Source: Paraburkholderia sp. BL21I4N1 (GTDB taxonomy: Bacteria; Pseudomonadota; Gammaproteobacteria; Burkholderiales; Burkholderiaceae). Taken from it: a stretch of 64,000 bases of DNA. The stretch is from assembly GCF_002973525.1 (NCBI RefSeq), contig NZ_PVEN01000005.1:124001-188000 (forward strand), written 5' to 3'. The position numbers were made by a program, and so were the translations under genes. The notes beneath the pieces were generated by a model, which was not told where the DNA came from, searched no databases, and saw only the letters and a list, made by a program, of their open reading frames with translations. Position 1 is the stretch's first letter. Every line of letters begins with the position of its first letter. Shown here piece after piece: positions 16,723-26,700 of the stretch.

Positions 16723-19173
16723 TTACCGCCCCGCCACGCCCTTCAGAATCCGCGCGACACTGTCCACATAGGTCGTGGTGCCGAAGCGGCTCAACGCCGT
16801 CTGATAGCCATTTCTGACCAGCCGGTTGCGCAGTTCGTCGTTCGAGCGGAGTTCGGCGAGCGTATCGGCGAGACCGTGCGCGTCGCCGGGGGTACACAGC
16901 ACGCCGTTCTCGTAGTCGTGGACGATCTCCAGCACGCCGCCCGCCCGCGCCGCCACCACCGGCCGCTGCGCGAGCATGCCTTCGACGATCACGCGGCCGA
17001 ACGGCTCCGGCGTGATCGACGTATGAACGACCGCGTCGACCGCGCACATGCAGGCCGCGATATCGTGCTGGAAGCCGAGAAAATGCACCCGCTCGCCGAG
17101 GTTGTGAGCCGCCACGAAGGCGTGCAATTCGATCTCGTACTGGTCTTCGCCGAACAGCGCCGCGCCGACCAGCACCGCGTGCATCTGCGGATTCAGAACC
17201 ATGGCTTCGAGCAGCACGTGCTGGCCTTTCCAGCGCGCGAGGCGGCTGAACGAACCGACCAGAAACGCGTCCTGCGGCAGATTGAGGCGCTGGCGCAGCG
17301 TGGCCTGCGGCACCGTGCGCAGCGCGTCGAACGGCGCGGCCGAAATGCCGTTGAACACCACATCGACACGTTTCGCGTCGAACCGCGTGAGCTCGGTGAA
17401 TGCGCGCGCCGACGCCGCCGAATTGGCGATGACGTGCGCGAGACCGAAGCGCGCGCACCACTTGATGATGGCCAGTTGCTTGCCGCCGAAATGCTCCGGG
17501 CTGACGATATCGCGCAGATGCCACACCACCGGACGGCGCGCGAGCTTGCCGGCGAGCGCGCCGATCACCATCGCGCGCTGGGTGTTCGCGTAGATCACGT
17601 CGGCCTTGCGCGCGCGTTTCGCGGTCGCGCGCACGAGCGAGACCAGACCCTTCAGCGCCTGGCCCTTCGGCAGCGAGCCGCCCTGCTTGCGGACGTTGCG
17701 CAGCGCGCCCGCCTCCAGGACCTCGACACTCGCGCCGGTTCTGGCGAGCGCCGTGCGGAACGGGCCGTCGTCGAACAGCACGACCTCGATGCGCGAGCGC
17801 AGCGCCTTGACGATTTCCAGCAGCGACAACTCGGCGCCGCCCAGCACGCCGCTTTGATCGACGGCCAGAATGCGCGGCGCGCCGGCCGCGGCTTCCGCCT
17901 TGTACGGCGCGTACCGCGGCAGCGTCGCGTCGCGCAACGCCGGCACGGCCGCGCGCACGTGCGAAAAGAAGCGTTCGCGGAAATGCGCCGCGGAAAATTG
18001 CTCGGCGTTGTGGCGGCAGTCCACTGGCGAAAATCGCTTCACGTGCTGGTCGAAACGCTCGACCGCCGCGATGATCGACTCGGCGTCCTGTTCGTCGAAG
18101 AACATGCCGGTGGGCCGCGACTCCGACACGTCGCGCACGGTTTCGAGCGCGCCGCCCTTGCCGTAGGCGATCACCGGCGTGCCGCAGGCCTGCGCCTCGA
18201 CCACCGAGATACCGAAGTCCTCCTCGGCGGCGAACACGAACGCCTTGGCGCGGCTCATCCGGTCCTTCAGCACCTTGAACGGCTGATAACCCATGATCTC
18301 CACGTTCGGGCCTGCTTTCGCGCGGATTTTCCGCATGTCGGGGCCGTCGCCGATCACCACCAGCTTGCGCTCGGGCATCCGCGCGAACGCCTCGACGATC
18401 AGATCGATCTTCTTGTACGGCACCATCCGCGAGGCGGTCAGATAAAAATCTTCCTTGTCGGTGCACAGCGAAAAAGCTTCCACGTCCACCGGCGGAAAGA
18501 TCACCTGCGCGTCGCGCTGATACACCTTCCTGATACGCCGCGCGATGAAATCCGAGTTGGCGACAAAACCGTCCACCGAATTCGACGTGCGGATATCCCA
18601 GTTGCGGATGTAATGCAGAATCAGCCGCGCCATCGCCGACTTCGGCCCGTTGGTCAGCTTCGACTGCTGCAGATACTGGTGCTGTAAATCCCACGCGTAG
18701 CGGATCGGCGAATGCACGTAGCTGATATGCACCTGGTCGGGCCCGGTCAGAATGCCCTTGGCCACCGCGTGGCTGCTCGAAATCACCACGTCGTAGGCGG
18801 ACACGTCGAGCTGTTCGATCGCGAGCGGCATGAGCGGCAGATAGGTGCGGTACTTGGTGCGTGCAAGCGGCAGTTTCTGGATGAACGAGGTCGTTACTCG
18901 CTTGCCGCGCAGAAAGCCGCGGTCGTCGAGAAAATCGACCAGGCTGAACAGATCCGCATCCGGAAAGCACGCGACGATCTGCTCCAGCACCTTCTCGGCG
19001 CCCGCATAGGTGACGAGCCAGTCGTGCACGATCGCCACGCGCACGGTTTTATCGGCACGCAGCGCGGCGCGGCGCGGCGGCGCCTGCACGCCCGGCACGC
19101 TGGTGAGTTCGGCCAGGGCGCTGCGCGTCGCGGGTCGCAGCACGGCTTCTTCTTCAAGGACTTCGTGGTTCAT
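16723..19173 (-). CDS. bceR: Double GT4 glycosyltransferase (BceR-like)
   Basis: The 816-residue protein carries two complete GT4 glycosyltransferases in tandem. The first (about 45-405) is WbaZ-like: VAIVHDWLVTYAGAEKVLEQ at its start and EEDFGISVVEAQACGTPVIAY as donor-site motif. The second (about 430-810) starts AVDQSGVLGGAELSLLEIV and has PEPFGRVIVEGMLAQRPVV. It would add two sugars of the repeat at the cytoplasmic face. The start MNHEVLEE is fixed by GAGGA seven bases upstream and by a four-base ATGA overlap with the flippase gene; the frame is open further upstream but shadows that gene. A terminator follows about 160 bases after the stop. Confidence 0.88.
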   Translation of the reverse strand: MNHEVLEEEAVLRPATRSALAELTSVPGVQAPPRRAALRADKTVRVAIVHDWLVTYAGAEKVLEQIVACFPDADLFSLVDFLDDRGFLRGKRVTTSFIQKLPLARTKYRTYLPLMPLAIEQLDVSAYDVVISSSHAVAKGILTGPDQVHISYVHSPIRYAWDLQHQYLQQSKLTNGPKSAMARLILHYIRNWDIRTSNSVDGFVANSDFIARRIRKVYQRDAQVIFPPVDVEAFSLCTDKEDFYLTASRMVPYKKIDLIVEAFARMPERKLVVIGDGPDMRKIRAKAGPNVEIMGYQPFKVLKDRMSRAKAFVFAAEEDFGISVVEAQACGTPVIAYGKGGALETVRDVSESRPTGMFFDEQDAESIIAAVERFDQHVKRFSPVDCRHNAEQFSAAHFRERFFSHVRAAVPALRDATLPRYAPYKAEAAAGAPRILAVDQSGVLGGAELSLLEIVKALRSRIEVVLFDDGPFRTALARTGASVEVLEAGALRNVRKQGGSLPKGQALKGLVSLVRATAKRARKADVIYANTQRAMVIGALAGKLARRPVVWHLRDIVSPEHFGGKQLAIIKWCARFGLAHVIANSAASARAFTELTRFDAKRVDVVFNGISAAPFDALRTVPQATLRQRLNLPQDAFLVGSFSRLARWKGQHVLLEAMVLNPQMHAVLVGAALFGEDQYEIELHAFVAAHNLGERVHFLGFQHDIAACMCAVDAVVHTSITPEPFGRVIVEGMLAQRPVVAARAGGVLEIVHDYENGVLCTPGDAHGLADTLAELRSNDELRNRLVRNGYQTALSRFGTTTYVDSVARILKGVAGR

Positions 19174-20636
19174 GCGCTTTTCCTCGGATTCAGTCGCAAC
19201 AGCAGTGAACGCGCAAGATCGCGCAAAGCGGGAGTCATCGTGAACGACCAGGCGAGATTCGCGCCGACCATCAGCAGGCCGGCCACGATCGCCAGGGCGA
19301 GACCCGGCAGAAAGCTGGCGAGCCACAGGCTGGCCAGCAGGAATGCGAGGTGGGCAAGCATGTCGAGCGCGATCTGGCGCGCGCGGATCGCCGCGAAATG
19401 CAGCAGCACCGCGTAGTCGAACAGCGCGCGGCCGGCCACCGCCACCGCCGCGCCGGTCAACCCGAAGTGCGAGATGCCGAACCACAACGCCCCTGCAAAC
19501 AAGGGCAATTCGAACAAGCCGACCCGCGCGGCGGTCGCCGGATGAACCTGCGACTGGATCAGAATCCGCGTCACGTTCGCCTGCCCGACGAGCCACACGG
19601 CAATGATCATGATCCGGCCCACCGGCGCGGCCACGGTCGCGATCTCATTGCCCACCCATAGATGCAGAAACGGTTCGAGCACCAGCATCGCGACCAGTGC
19701 GACCGGCGTGAACACGCCGTTGAGAAATTCGAGCGACTGCTGCGTGATGGTGTCGGCGTCGGCACGACCCACGGCGGACAAACGCGGAAACAGCGTACGC
19801 ACCAGCGCCGTCGGCACGATGTTCAGCCGCGTCACGAGGTTCTGCGGCACGGTGTAATACGTGACGAAGCGCGCGCCGAGCGTGGTGCCGAGCATGACGC
19901 GGTCGAGCGAGTCGGCGACCATCGTGGTGACGCTCGCAATCAGCATCCAGCCGCCAAAGTTGAACAAGCCCTTCGCGACGCCGAATTGCGGCGCCCGAAT
20001 GCTGCGGATTTCCAGCACCTTCAGCGCGGAACGGCCCAGCATCAGCGCCGCCAGAATCCGCGCGAATACCGCGGCGGCCAGCACGTTCTGCAAGGTCGCG
20101 CCGAGCCACAGCGCGGCGCCCAGCGGCAGCAACTGGAACAGGAAGGTGCCGAGGGTCTGATTGGTGTTGTAGACGCCGAAGCGCTCCGCACCGTTGATGG
20201 CACCGGCGAACACCCACGAGACGTTCGCGATCGGAATCGCCACCGCGAGCCACGGCAGCGCCATATACACCTCGTGCTGCAATTCGGGCGACACCTTGGT
20301 GAAATACGCGGTGTACAGAAACGCGCCGAAATAGATGATGAGCCCGCCTATCACGCCGGTCGCCAGATTGAGCCACGTCGCGCTCCAGAACACGCGCACG
20401 CATTCGTCCTTGTCGCCGGAAGCCCGCGCCTTCGAGATGTGATTCTGCGCGGCCATGCTCATGCCGAGATCGAGAATCCCGAAGTAGCCGATCAGCGTCC
20501 ACACGAGACTGATCACGCCGTAGCGCTCGACGCCGAGCAGCTTGATATACGACGGCACGGTCACGAGCGAGACGAAAGTCGGCAGGACCAGCCCGAAGAA
20601 ATTGATCGCTACGTTCTTGAGAATGCCTTTGTCCAT
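19170..20636 (-). CDS. bceQ: Oligosaccharide flippase, Wzx-like (BceQ-like)
   Basis: Polytopic inner-membrane protein of 488 residues with 12-14 hydrophobic segments, of the polysaccharide transporter (MOP/Wzx) family. The N-terminus KNVAINFFGLVLPTFVSLVTVPSYIKLLG is typical. It would move the completed undecaprenyl-diphosphate-linked repeat unit from the cytoplasmic to the periplasmic face before polymerisation by BceI. Its stop overlaps the bceR start by four bases, so translation is probably coupled. The secreted beta-propeller gene ends about 55 bases upstream on the same strand. Confidence 0.87.
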   Translation of the reverse strand: MDKGILKNVAINFFGLVLPTFVSLVTVPSYIKLLGVERYGVISLVWTLIGYFGILDLGMSMAAQNHISKARASGDKDECVRVFWSATWLNLATGVIGGLIIYFGAFLYTAYFTKVSPELQHEVYMALPWLAVAIPIANVSWVFAGAINGAERFGVYNTNQTLGTFLFQLLPLGAALWLGATLQNVLAAAVFARILAALMLGRSALKVLEIRSIRAPQFGVAKGLFNFGGWMLIASVTTMVADSLDRVMLGTTLGARFVTYYTVPQNLVTRLNIVPTALVRTLFPRLSAVGRADADTITQQSLEFLNGVFTPVALVAMLVLEPFLHLWVGNEIATVAAPVGRIMIIAVWLVGQANVTRILIQSQVHPATAARVGLFELPLFAGALWFGISHFGLTGAAVAVAGRALFDYAVLLHFAAIRARQIALDMLAHLAFLLASLWLASFLPGLALAIVAGLLMVGANLAWSFTMTPALRDLARSLLLRLNPRKSA

Positions 20637-20691
20637 CGGATGTCCTGGTTTTGACTGCGGTTACTGAAGCGCGCCTGCAACGGGGTGGGCC

Positions 20692-22893
20692 TCAAGGTTT
20701 CCACCGGTACATCATCACTTTGCCGCGTGCGTCTTCTTCGACGAACACGAGGTACTCGCCATCGGCGCGCTTCGCGGCGCTGATACCATTGGGCACGTCG
20801 ACCCAGCCCGACGCGCGGCCCACTTCGGGGCCCGGCCGGATCACGCCGACTTCCTTGCCGCTGTCCTTGTCCCACACGTGTACCGCGCCGACCGGCTCGA
20901 CGCCGAACAGGTATTGCCCTTCGACGGTCAGCCCGATGATCGTGACGATCGGTTTGCTCTGCGTCTGCCACGGCAGCGTGATCGCATAGCGCTGCACCGG
21001 CTTGCCGCTCGACCATTTGTCGTAGCGCACCAGCACGCGGCCCACTTCCTTCCAGAAGCCGCGATCGACCGGTGTATCCGGCGTGTAGCCGGTCACGTAC
21101 ATCGTGTCGGTGGCCGGTTCGTAAATCGCGCGATGCAGTTCGGTGAACGGTGCCGGCACCGGGTACTGCGTCAGATTCGAATACGAGTAGATCGGGTTGC
21201 CCTTCGCATCGAGCCCGCCGAAACGGAAGCGATAAATGCCCTTGCTGTCGCGCGTGCGCCAGATGTCGCCGGCGCTATCCACCCACCAGCCCCAGCCGCC
21301 CGCGAGCTTGGTGCCGCTCGTATTGAGCGTGAATTCGTCGGTGTTGAACCTGCCGTCACCGTTCGTATCGCGCCAGATCCAGTCGCCGCCCGGCGGCGCA
21401 TTCGGCACTTTCGCGACCGCACGCTCACGCCCGGCGATGAAGCCCGACGGAATCGCCGTCTCGCCGTCGCGCTGCGCATCGAAGCGATAGATCTTCAGAT
21501 GGTCCGCATACATGTCGGTCAGGTACAGGAACGTGCGGCCCTTCAACTGACGGGCGATCGGCAGGCCCGGATACTGATCCGTATGGAACACCGGATCGTC
21601 TGGATACCTGAAGCGGTTCGACAGAAAGCCCGCGTATTTCCAGTCCTGCCCGGCGGGCTTCGACAGATCGAGTTCGAAGCGCTTGTTGCCGGTGTAGACG
21701 CTATCGGGGCGCGCCGGATCGATCCACGCACCGTCGACGAACAGCAGCCCCTGCACCTGCCAGTTGCGCTTGCCGTCCGGCGCGTAGCTTTCGAGCGTCG
21801 CGCCGAGACCGGCGCCGATCGGGTCGTAGCGCGGCCCGATGCCGTTGGTCGATACGTAGACGTTGCCGCGCGCATCCACGCCCACGCCGGTGAGTCCGTT
21901 GAAGCGCTGCGGCCCGGGTTTGCCCGCGACGCCGCTAAAGATGCCGCCGCGCTCGCCGAGCGAACCCGACTCCGCATAGCGGCCGTTGCTTTTGCTGAAG
22001 AACAGCACCTGCTGACGTGGGCCGTTGTCGGCGATCAGCAGACGGCCTTGCGCGTCGACGGCGATATCGACGGCCACCGAGTCGGCCGGCAACGTCAGCG
22101 TCTCGTCGATGCGCTTGCCCGCCGGGGTGTAGTGCTCGACGTGCGGCGCGCGATCGTTACGCGTGCCGCTCAAGACCCACAGCGTGCCGTCGGGCGCGAG
22201 CGCAAGGCGGCCCGGTTCCTGCACGCTCCAGGTGGTTTTCTGCTGCATCGATTCGGCGTCGTAGACCTCGATGCGATCGCGCGCGGTGTTGGCCGCGTAA
22301 AGCGTGCTGTCGTTCGCCGCCAGACCGCCGATCTCCGCGCTCGTGCCGGTCGGCACTTCGTTCATCATCAGGAAGCCGGCCGCCAGTTGCGCGTGCGGAT
22401 CCGCGGCCTTCGCGGCGGGCTGGAACGGCGCGGCGAGCTTCGGATCGGCGATCTGCCGCCGCGAAATGCCGAACCATTGCTTGCCCTTCTCCGGCCACAC
22501 GCCCTGCTCGACCAGCCGCCCCTTCTCGTTGCCGACAGCGATCGCGACGAACGCATATTTGCGGTTCACCGCGATCGCGCTGCCGCCGCTATTGCCCCAA
22601 CCGTGCGTGCCGCCCGCAAAGCCGAGCATCTTGCCGTTCTGATAGACGCTCGCTTCGGCGCCGCTTTCGTCCCATGGTGCGTTCGTATAAACCTTGCCGT
22701 CGGGCGCGACCGCGATCGCGGTGATGTTGATCTGCGCCCAGCTGCCGTCGCCGAAACCGAAGGTATTGCCGATCCATGAAGTCTTCGCGTTCAACGCGGT
22801 TTCCGCGCCGGCCGTGACGCTCAGCGATGCCGCGGCGAATCCGGTGGCGCAGGCGAGCACAGCGAACCAGCTTTTGAACTTGAAACGGGGCAA
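20692..22893 (-). CDS. Secreted beta-propeller (NHL/SMP-30-like) protein with EF-hand-like loop
   Basis: A 733-residue protein, not clearly recognised. The best start is TTG with GGAGGAAATACC immediately before it; this begins a signal peptide (basic start, hydrophobic core ending SVTAGAE, cleavage near residue 30). A longer frame starting at an ATG 31 codons upstream lacks these signs. The rest is repeats of the type AVAPDGKVYT, VDAQGRLLIADNG and VDARGNVYVSTNGIG, typical of NHL or SMP-30 beta-propellers. A calcium-loop motif DTNGDGRFNTDE lies near residue 510. It is first in the operon with bceQ and bceR, at the position of bceP. It may bind or process the exported polysaccharide; enzymatic activity is not shown. 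Confidence 0.75.
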   Translation of the reverse strand: MPRFKFKSWFAVLACATGFAAASLSVTAGAETALNAKTSWIGNTFGFGDGSWAQINITAIAVAPDGKVYTNAPWDESGAEASVYQNGKMLGFAGGTHGWGNSGGSAIAVNRKYAFVAIAVGNEKGRLVEQGVWPEKGKQWFGISRRQIADPKLAAPFQPAAKAADPHAQLAAGFLMMNEVPTGTSAEIGGLAANDSTLYAANTARDRIEVYDAESMQQKTTWSVQEPGRLALAPDGTLWVLSGTRNDRAPHVEHYTPAGKRIDETLTLPADSVAVDIAVDAQGRLLIADNGPRQQVLFFSKSNGRYAESGSLGERGGIFSGVAGKPGPQRFNGLTGVGVDARGNVYVSTNGIGPRYDPIGAGLGATLESYAPDGKRNWQVQGLLFVDGAWIDPARPDSVYTGNKRFELDLSKPAGQDWKYAGFLSNRFRYPDDPVFHTDQYPGLPIARQLKGRTFLYLTDMYADHLKIYRFDAQRDGETAIPSGFIAGRERAVAKVPNAPPGGDWIWRDTNGDGRFNTDEFTLNTSGTKLAGGWGWWVDSAGDIWRTRDSKGIYRFRFGGLDAKGNPIYSYSNLTQYPVPAPFTELHRAIYEPATDTMYVTGYTPDTPVDRGFWKEVGRVLVRYDKWSSGKPVQRYAITLPWQTQSKPIVTIIGLTVEGQYLFGVEPVGAVHVWDKDSGKEVGVIRPGPEVGRASGWVDVPNGISAAKRADGEYLVFVEEDARGKVMMYRWKP

Positions 22894-23383
22894 GGTATTT
22901 CCTCCAGTCAGCGCGGCGGTTCGCCGTGAACGGGCTACGTGTGCGGCGCACGCGCCCTCCCTGACCGCCCGATCCGCACGGCTCACATTACGCGGAAAAA
23001 ACCGTGCGACGAAAATCGAAAATAATTCAAAAATATTCGACGCCTTAAGCCTCGTGAAAGAAATCCATTTAAAAATCGATTAACCGGAAATTAACCACGC
23101 GACACCACTTCGCTTGCACGTCGCGATTCATCTTTACCGATGCGAAGGCACCGCCATCCGCACTTATTACGCGCTGCGTCATCGGCGCGACACAAGCATA
23201 AAAATCCATTGCGAATGGATAACGAAACACCCTGTTGCAAACTGATTCATTTATCCAATTCATTCCCGTTTTTTCGCGATTTTCTTTTCCCTAGAATCAA
23301 TTGCACTTTCGTTGCGACGCGAAGCGGGCGCGCCTGCGCTGTTTCGACTCTCGCGCGGCTCCCGCTTCACACATGGACGGTTC
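22894..23383. other. AT-rich divergent promoter region between the beta-propeller gene and bceO
   Basis: About 490 bases without a credible gene, AT-rich between roughly 23010 and 23300. On the minus strand GAATTATTTTCGATTTTCG (23028-23010) lies about 120 bases before the propeller start. On the plus strand T6-CGCGA-T4-C-T4 (23269-23288), preceded by CAATTCATTCC, lies about 100 bases before bceO. Both resemble the T-rich motifs before bceS and bceA. No terminator or RNA gene was seen. Confidence 0.55.
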
Positions 23384-24481
23384 ATGACAGCTAGCGCACT
23401 GCCCTCAGCACCTTCTCACTCCCGCCGCATCGTGCAGCTCGACGGCCTGCGCGCCATCGCGGTGCTCGCCGTGTTCGCGCAACACGCGTTGAAAGCGCCG
23501 CTGTGGATGGGCGTGGATCTGTTTTTCGTGCTCAGCGGCTTTCTGATTACCGGCATCCTGCTCGAACGCAAAGCGCGCGGGCAATCGTATTTCGGCTATT
23601 TCTATGCACGCCGGGCACGCCGCATCTTGCCGCCGTACCTGCTGCTGATGGTGGTGTCGTCGATCCTGTTCGGCTTCGGCTGGGCGCAGCACTGGCAGTG
23701 GTATGCGTTCTTCGCGACCAATATCGGCGACGCGCTCAATCAAAGCGGTCACGACAGCCTCAATGTGCTGTGGTCGCTGGCGGTCGAAGAGCAGTTCTAT
23801 ATTTTCTGGCCGTTCGTGATCCTGCTGCTGCCCGAGCGTGTGCTCGGCTACGTGGCGGCCGCGTTGATCGTGCTGGTGCCGTTGCTGCGCGCGTTCGCCA
23901 CGCCGTGGTTCGATTCGTTCTGGCCGATCTATTACCTGACGCCGTTCCGCATGGACCTGCTCGCGGCCGGCGCGTTGCTGGCGGTCGCCGTGCGGCGCGA
24001 TCGCGATGCGCTGGAATCGTACAAGGGTCTCGCCGTGCTGGGATTTTTCGCGGCGCTCGCCGTGCTGGCCTGGCTGCACCTGCATTACCCGCGGTTTCGC
24101 GCGGCGAATACGCCGCTGTCCAACGCTGGGCTTTATAGCGTTTCGCTGCTGCTGTGCACTTCCGTCGTGGTGATCGCGTTGCAGAGCAAGGGCATCGTCA
24201 AGCGGCTGCTGTGCCATCCCGTGCTGGTCTATATCGGCACGATCAGCTACACGATCTATCTGATTCATCTGAGCGTGCTGTACATGCTGTGGCCGCTGCA
24301 GCTCAACCGTTTTGTGACCGCGGCGTTGGCGCTCGCGATCACGCTCGTCTACGCCAGCATCACGTGGTTCGCGTTTGAGAAGCGGCTGATTTTCGGTGCG
24401 GCGGGCGGCCACGCGGCGGCTTCGGGTGTCGGTTCCAGCGTATCCGGGGCCGCGCCACGCGCGCCGCAAAGCCGCGCATGA
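23384..24481 (+). CDS. bceO: Membrane acyltransferase family 3 (BceO-like)
   Basis: Second inner-membrane O-acyltransferase of the locus, 365 residues. The N-terminal IVQLDGLRAIAVLAVFAQHAL carries the conserved Arg and His, then MGVDLFFVLSGFLITGILLERK and about ten hydrophobic segments. The conserved WSLAVEEQFYIFWP lies in the middle. It would transfer acetyl or another acyl group to sugars of the polysaccharide. The start is at MTASALPS; GGA lies six bases upstream. The stop overlaps the next gene, an SGNH esterase, by four bases (ATGA), so the two are probably translated together. Confidence 0.85.
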   Translation: MTASALPSAPSHSRRIVQLDGLRAIAVLAVFAQHALKAPLWMGVDLFFVLSGFLITGILLERKARGQSYFGYFYARRARRILPPYLLLMVVSSILFGFGWAQHWQWYAFFATNIGDALNQSGHDSLNVLWSLAVEEQFYIFWPFVILLLPERVLGYVAAALIVLVPLLRAFATPWFDSFWPIYYLTPFRMDLLAAGALLAVAVRRDRDALESYKGLAVLGFFAALAVLAWLHLHYPRFRAANTPLSNAGLYSVSLLLCTSVVVIALQSKGIVKRLLCHPVLVYIGTISYTIYLIHLSVLYMLWPLQLNRFVTAALALAITLVYASITWFAFEKRLIFGAAGGHAAASGVGSSVSGAAPRAPQSRA

Positions 24482-25281
24482 AGCGCCGTGGATCGCTCGC
24501 CGCGAGCGCGCGGACCTGGATGCGAATGCCAATACGGCCGCTGTCCGTCGTGGCGACGCTCGCCTGCATGACCTTGATTGCTCACGCCAGGGCCGATGCG
24601 ACGCCAGCCTCATCCGCGACGCAGCCCGCCAAGGCCGTGCAGACGCAGGTGCTGATCGAAGCCTACGGCGATTCGACCACGCTCGGCATCACCTGCAGCG
24701 ACGGCCACTGCGGTCCGCAGTCGCGCAACGCGGTCTCGTATCTGCAGGACGATTTGCAGGCGCGTGTCGGCGAGCGGGTTCTGGTCACGAACTACGGCGT
24801 GGGCGGCACGATGGCCACCCAGTTGCGCGACGGCACCGGCAATCGCCGCGCCGGTCCGACGGCCGGTCTGCCATGGCAGGCGCGCCTGGCCGCGTCGCCC
24901 GCGCAGATCGTGCTGATCAATTACGGCATCAACGAAGTCATGCACAACCAGACGCCCGAGCAGTTCTACGCGGCCGAAACGGCGCTGGTGACCAGCGCCC
25001 GCGCGCTCGGCAAGCAGCCGGTGTTGCAGACCTCGAACCCGATGCCCGACGACCGTCTCAATGCGCGGCTCGCCGCGATGGTCGCGATGACGCGCCGCGT
25101 CGCCGCCGAGCAGCAGGTACCGCTGGTGGACCAGTACGCGTACGTGAGCAGCTTGCCGGACTGGAAGACGCGGATGTCCGACGGCGCGCATCCGAAGCCG
25201 GACCTGTACCGCCTGAAGGCGGAACAGGATTGCCGGGTCGTCGAACCGATGGTGCGGCGCCTGCTGGACGCCGCACGTTGA
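24478..25281 (+). CDS. SGNH/GDSL family hydrolase, exported
   Basis: A 267-residue serine esterase. After a basic N-terminus and hydrophobic stretch (about 20-38, ending AHARAD, a likely signal peptide) comes the nucleophile block YGDSTTLG with Ser66. Later blocks are NYGINEVMHN (Asn of the oxyanion hole) and DGAHPKPDLYR with the Asp-x-x-His pair near 235-238. Members act on acetyl-esters of carbohydrates or lipids. Overlap with bceO by four bases suggests a matched acyltransferase-esterase pair acting on the same polysaccharide, perhaps trimming or transferring acyl groups in the periplasm. I do not know a bce letter for it. Confidence 0.8.
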   Translation: MKRRGSLAASARTWMRMPIRPLSVVATLACMTLIAHARADATPASSATQPAKAVQTQVLIEAYGDSTTLGITCSDGHCGPQSRNAVSYLQDDLQARVGERVLVTNYGVGGTMATQLRDGTGNRRAGPTAGLPWQARLAASPAQIVLINYGINEVMHNQTPEQFYAAETALVTSARALGKQPVLQTSNPMPDDRLNARLAAMVAMTRRVAAEQQVPLVDQYAYVSSLPDWKTRMSDGAHPKPDLYRLKAEQDCRVVEPMVRRLLDAAR

Positions 25282-25351
25282 AGCGCTTTTTTAGGTCGAT
25301 GCGCCTGACCGGGCGCGAGTGCCGATTGTTTTTTTCTTTTACCAATATTGA

Positions 25352-26404
<1,053 letters not shown>

Positions 26405-26492
26405 TTGCCACGAATCCGGGATCGGTGCGGGCTCATTGCGAAAGTAGTGAACCCGTTGATGCATGGGCTGCCCACGCACCAGCGGGCTTCAA

Positions 26493-26700
26493 AAGCTGGA
26501 AAACGACAAAATTGCCTCTTCGTAAGCTGGATTGCGACAAATCGCACCGGTTTGGCGAGCAGATAAGCTGGAAAACGACAGTCGGGATGGCAGCAGCGCT
26601 TGCTTTGTTTTAGCTGGAAAACGACAAATGTGCTAAATTGAAAGCTGGAAAACGACAAATTTGCACCGCGTGAGCCTCTCTAAAGCTGGAAAACGACAAA
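26493..26700. repeat. Six copies of an 18-bp direct repeat upstream of the Fic gene
   Basis: Consensus AAGCTGGAAAACGACAAA. Copies start at 26493, 26524 (two internal changes), 26565 (last two bases differ), 26611 (first base differs), 26642 and 26683. Start-to-start distances are 31, 41, 46, 31 and 41 bases. Copies 1-3 and 4-6 therefore form two triplets offset by exactly 118 bases. Most spacings are close to 3 or 4 turns of the helix. The last copy lies inside the Fic reading frame and encodes KAGKRQ. The array starts about 90 bases after the bceN stop. This pattern suggests binding sites for a regulator, plausibly the Fic protein's own winged-helix-like domain. Confidence 0.9.

Noticed and set aside
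26493..26700. Repeat array as a CRISPR
   Set aside because: Repeats are only 18 bases, gaps between them vary (13, 23, 28, 13, 23 bases), the pattern is two triplets with a fixed offset, and no cas gene is present.
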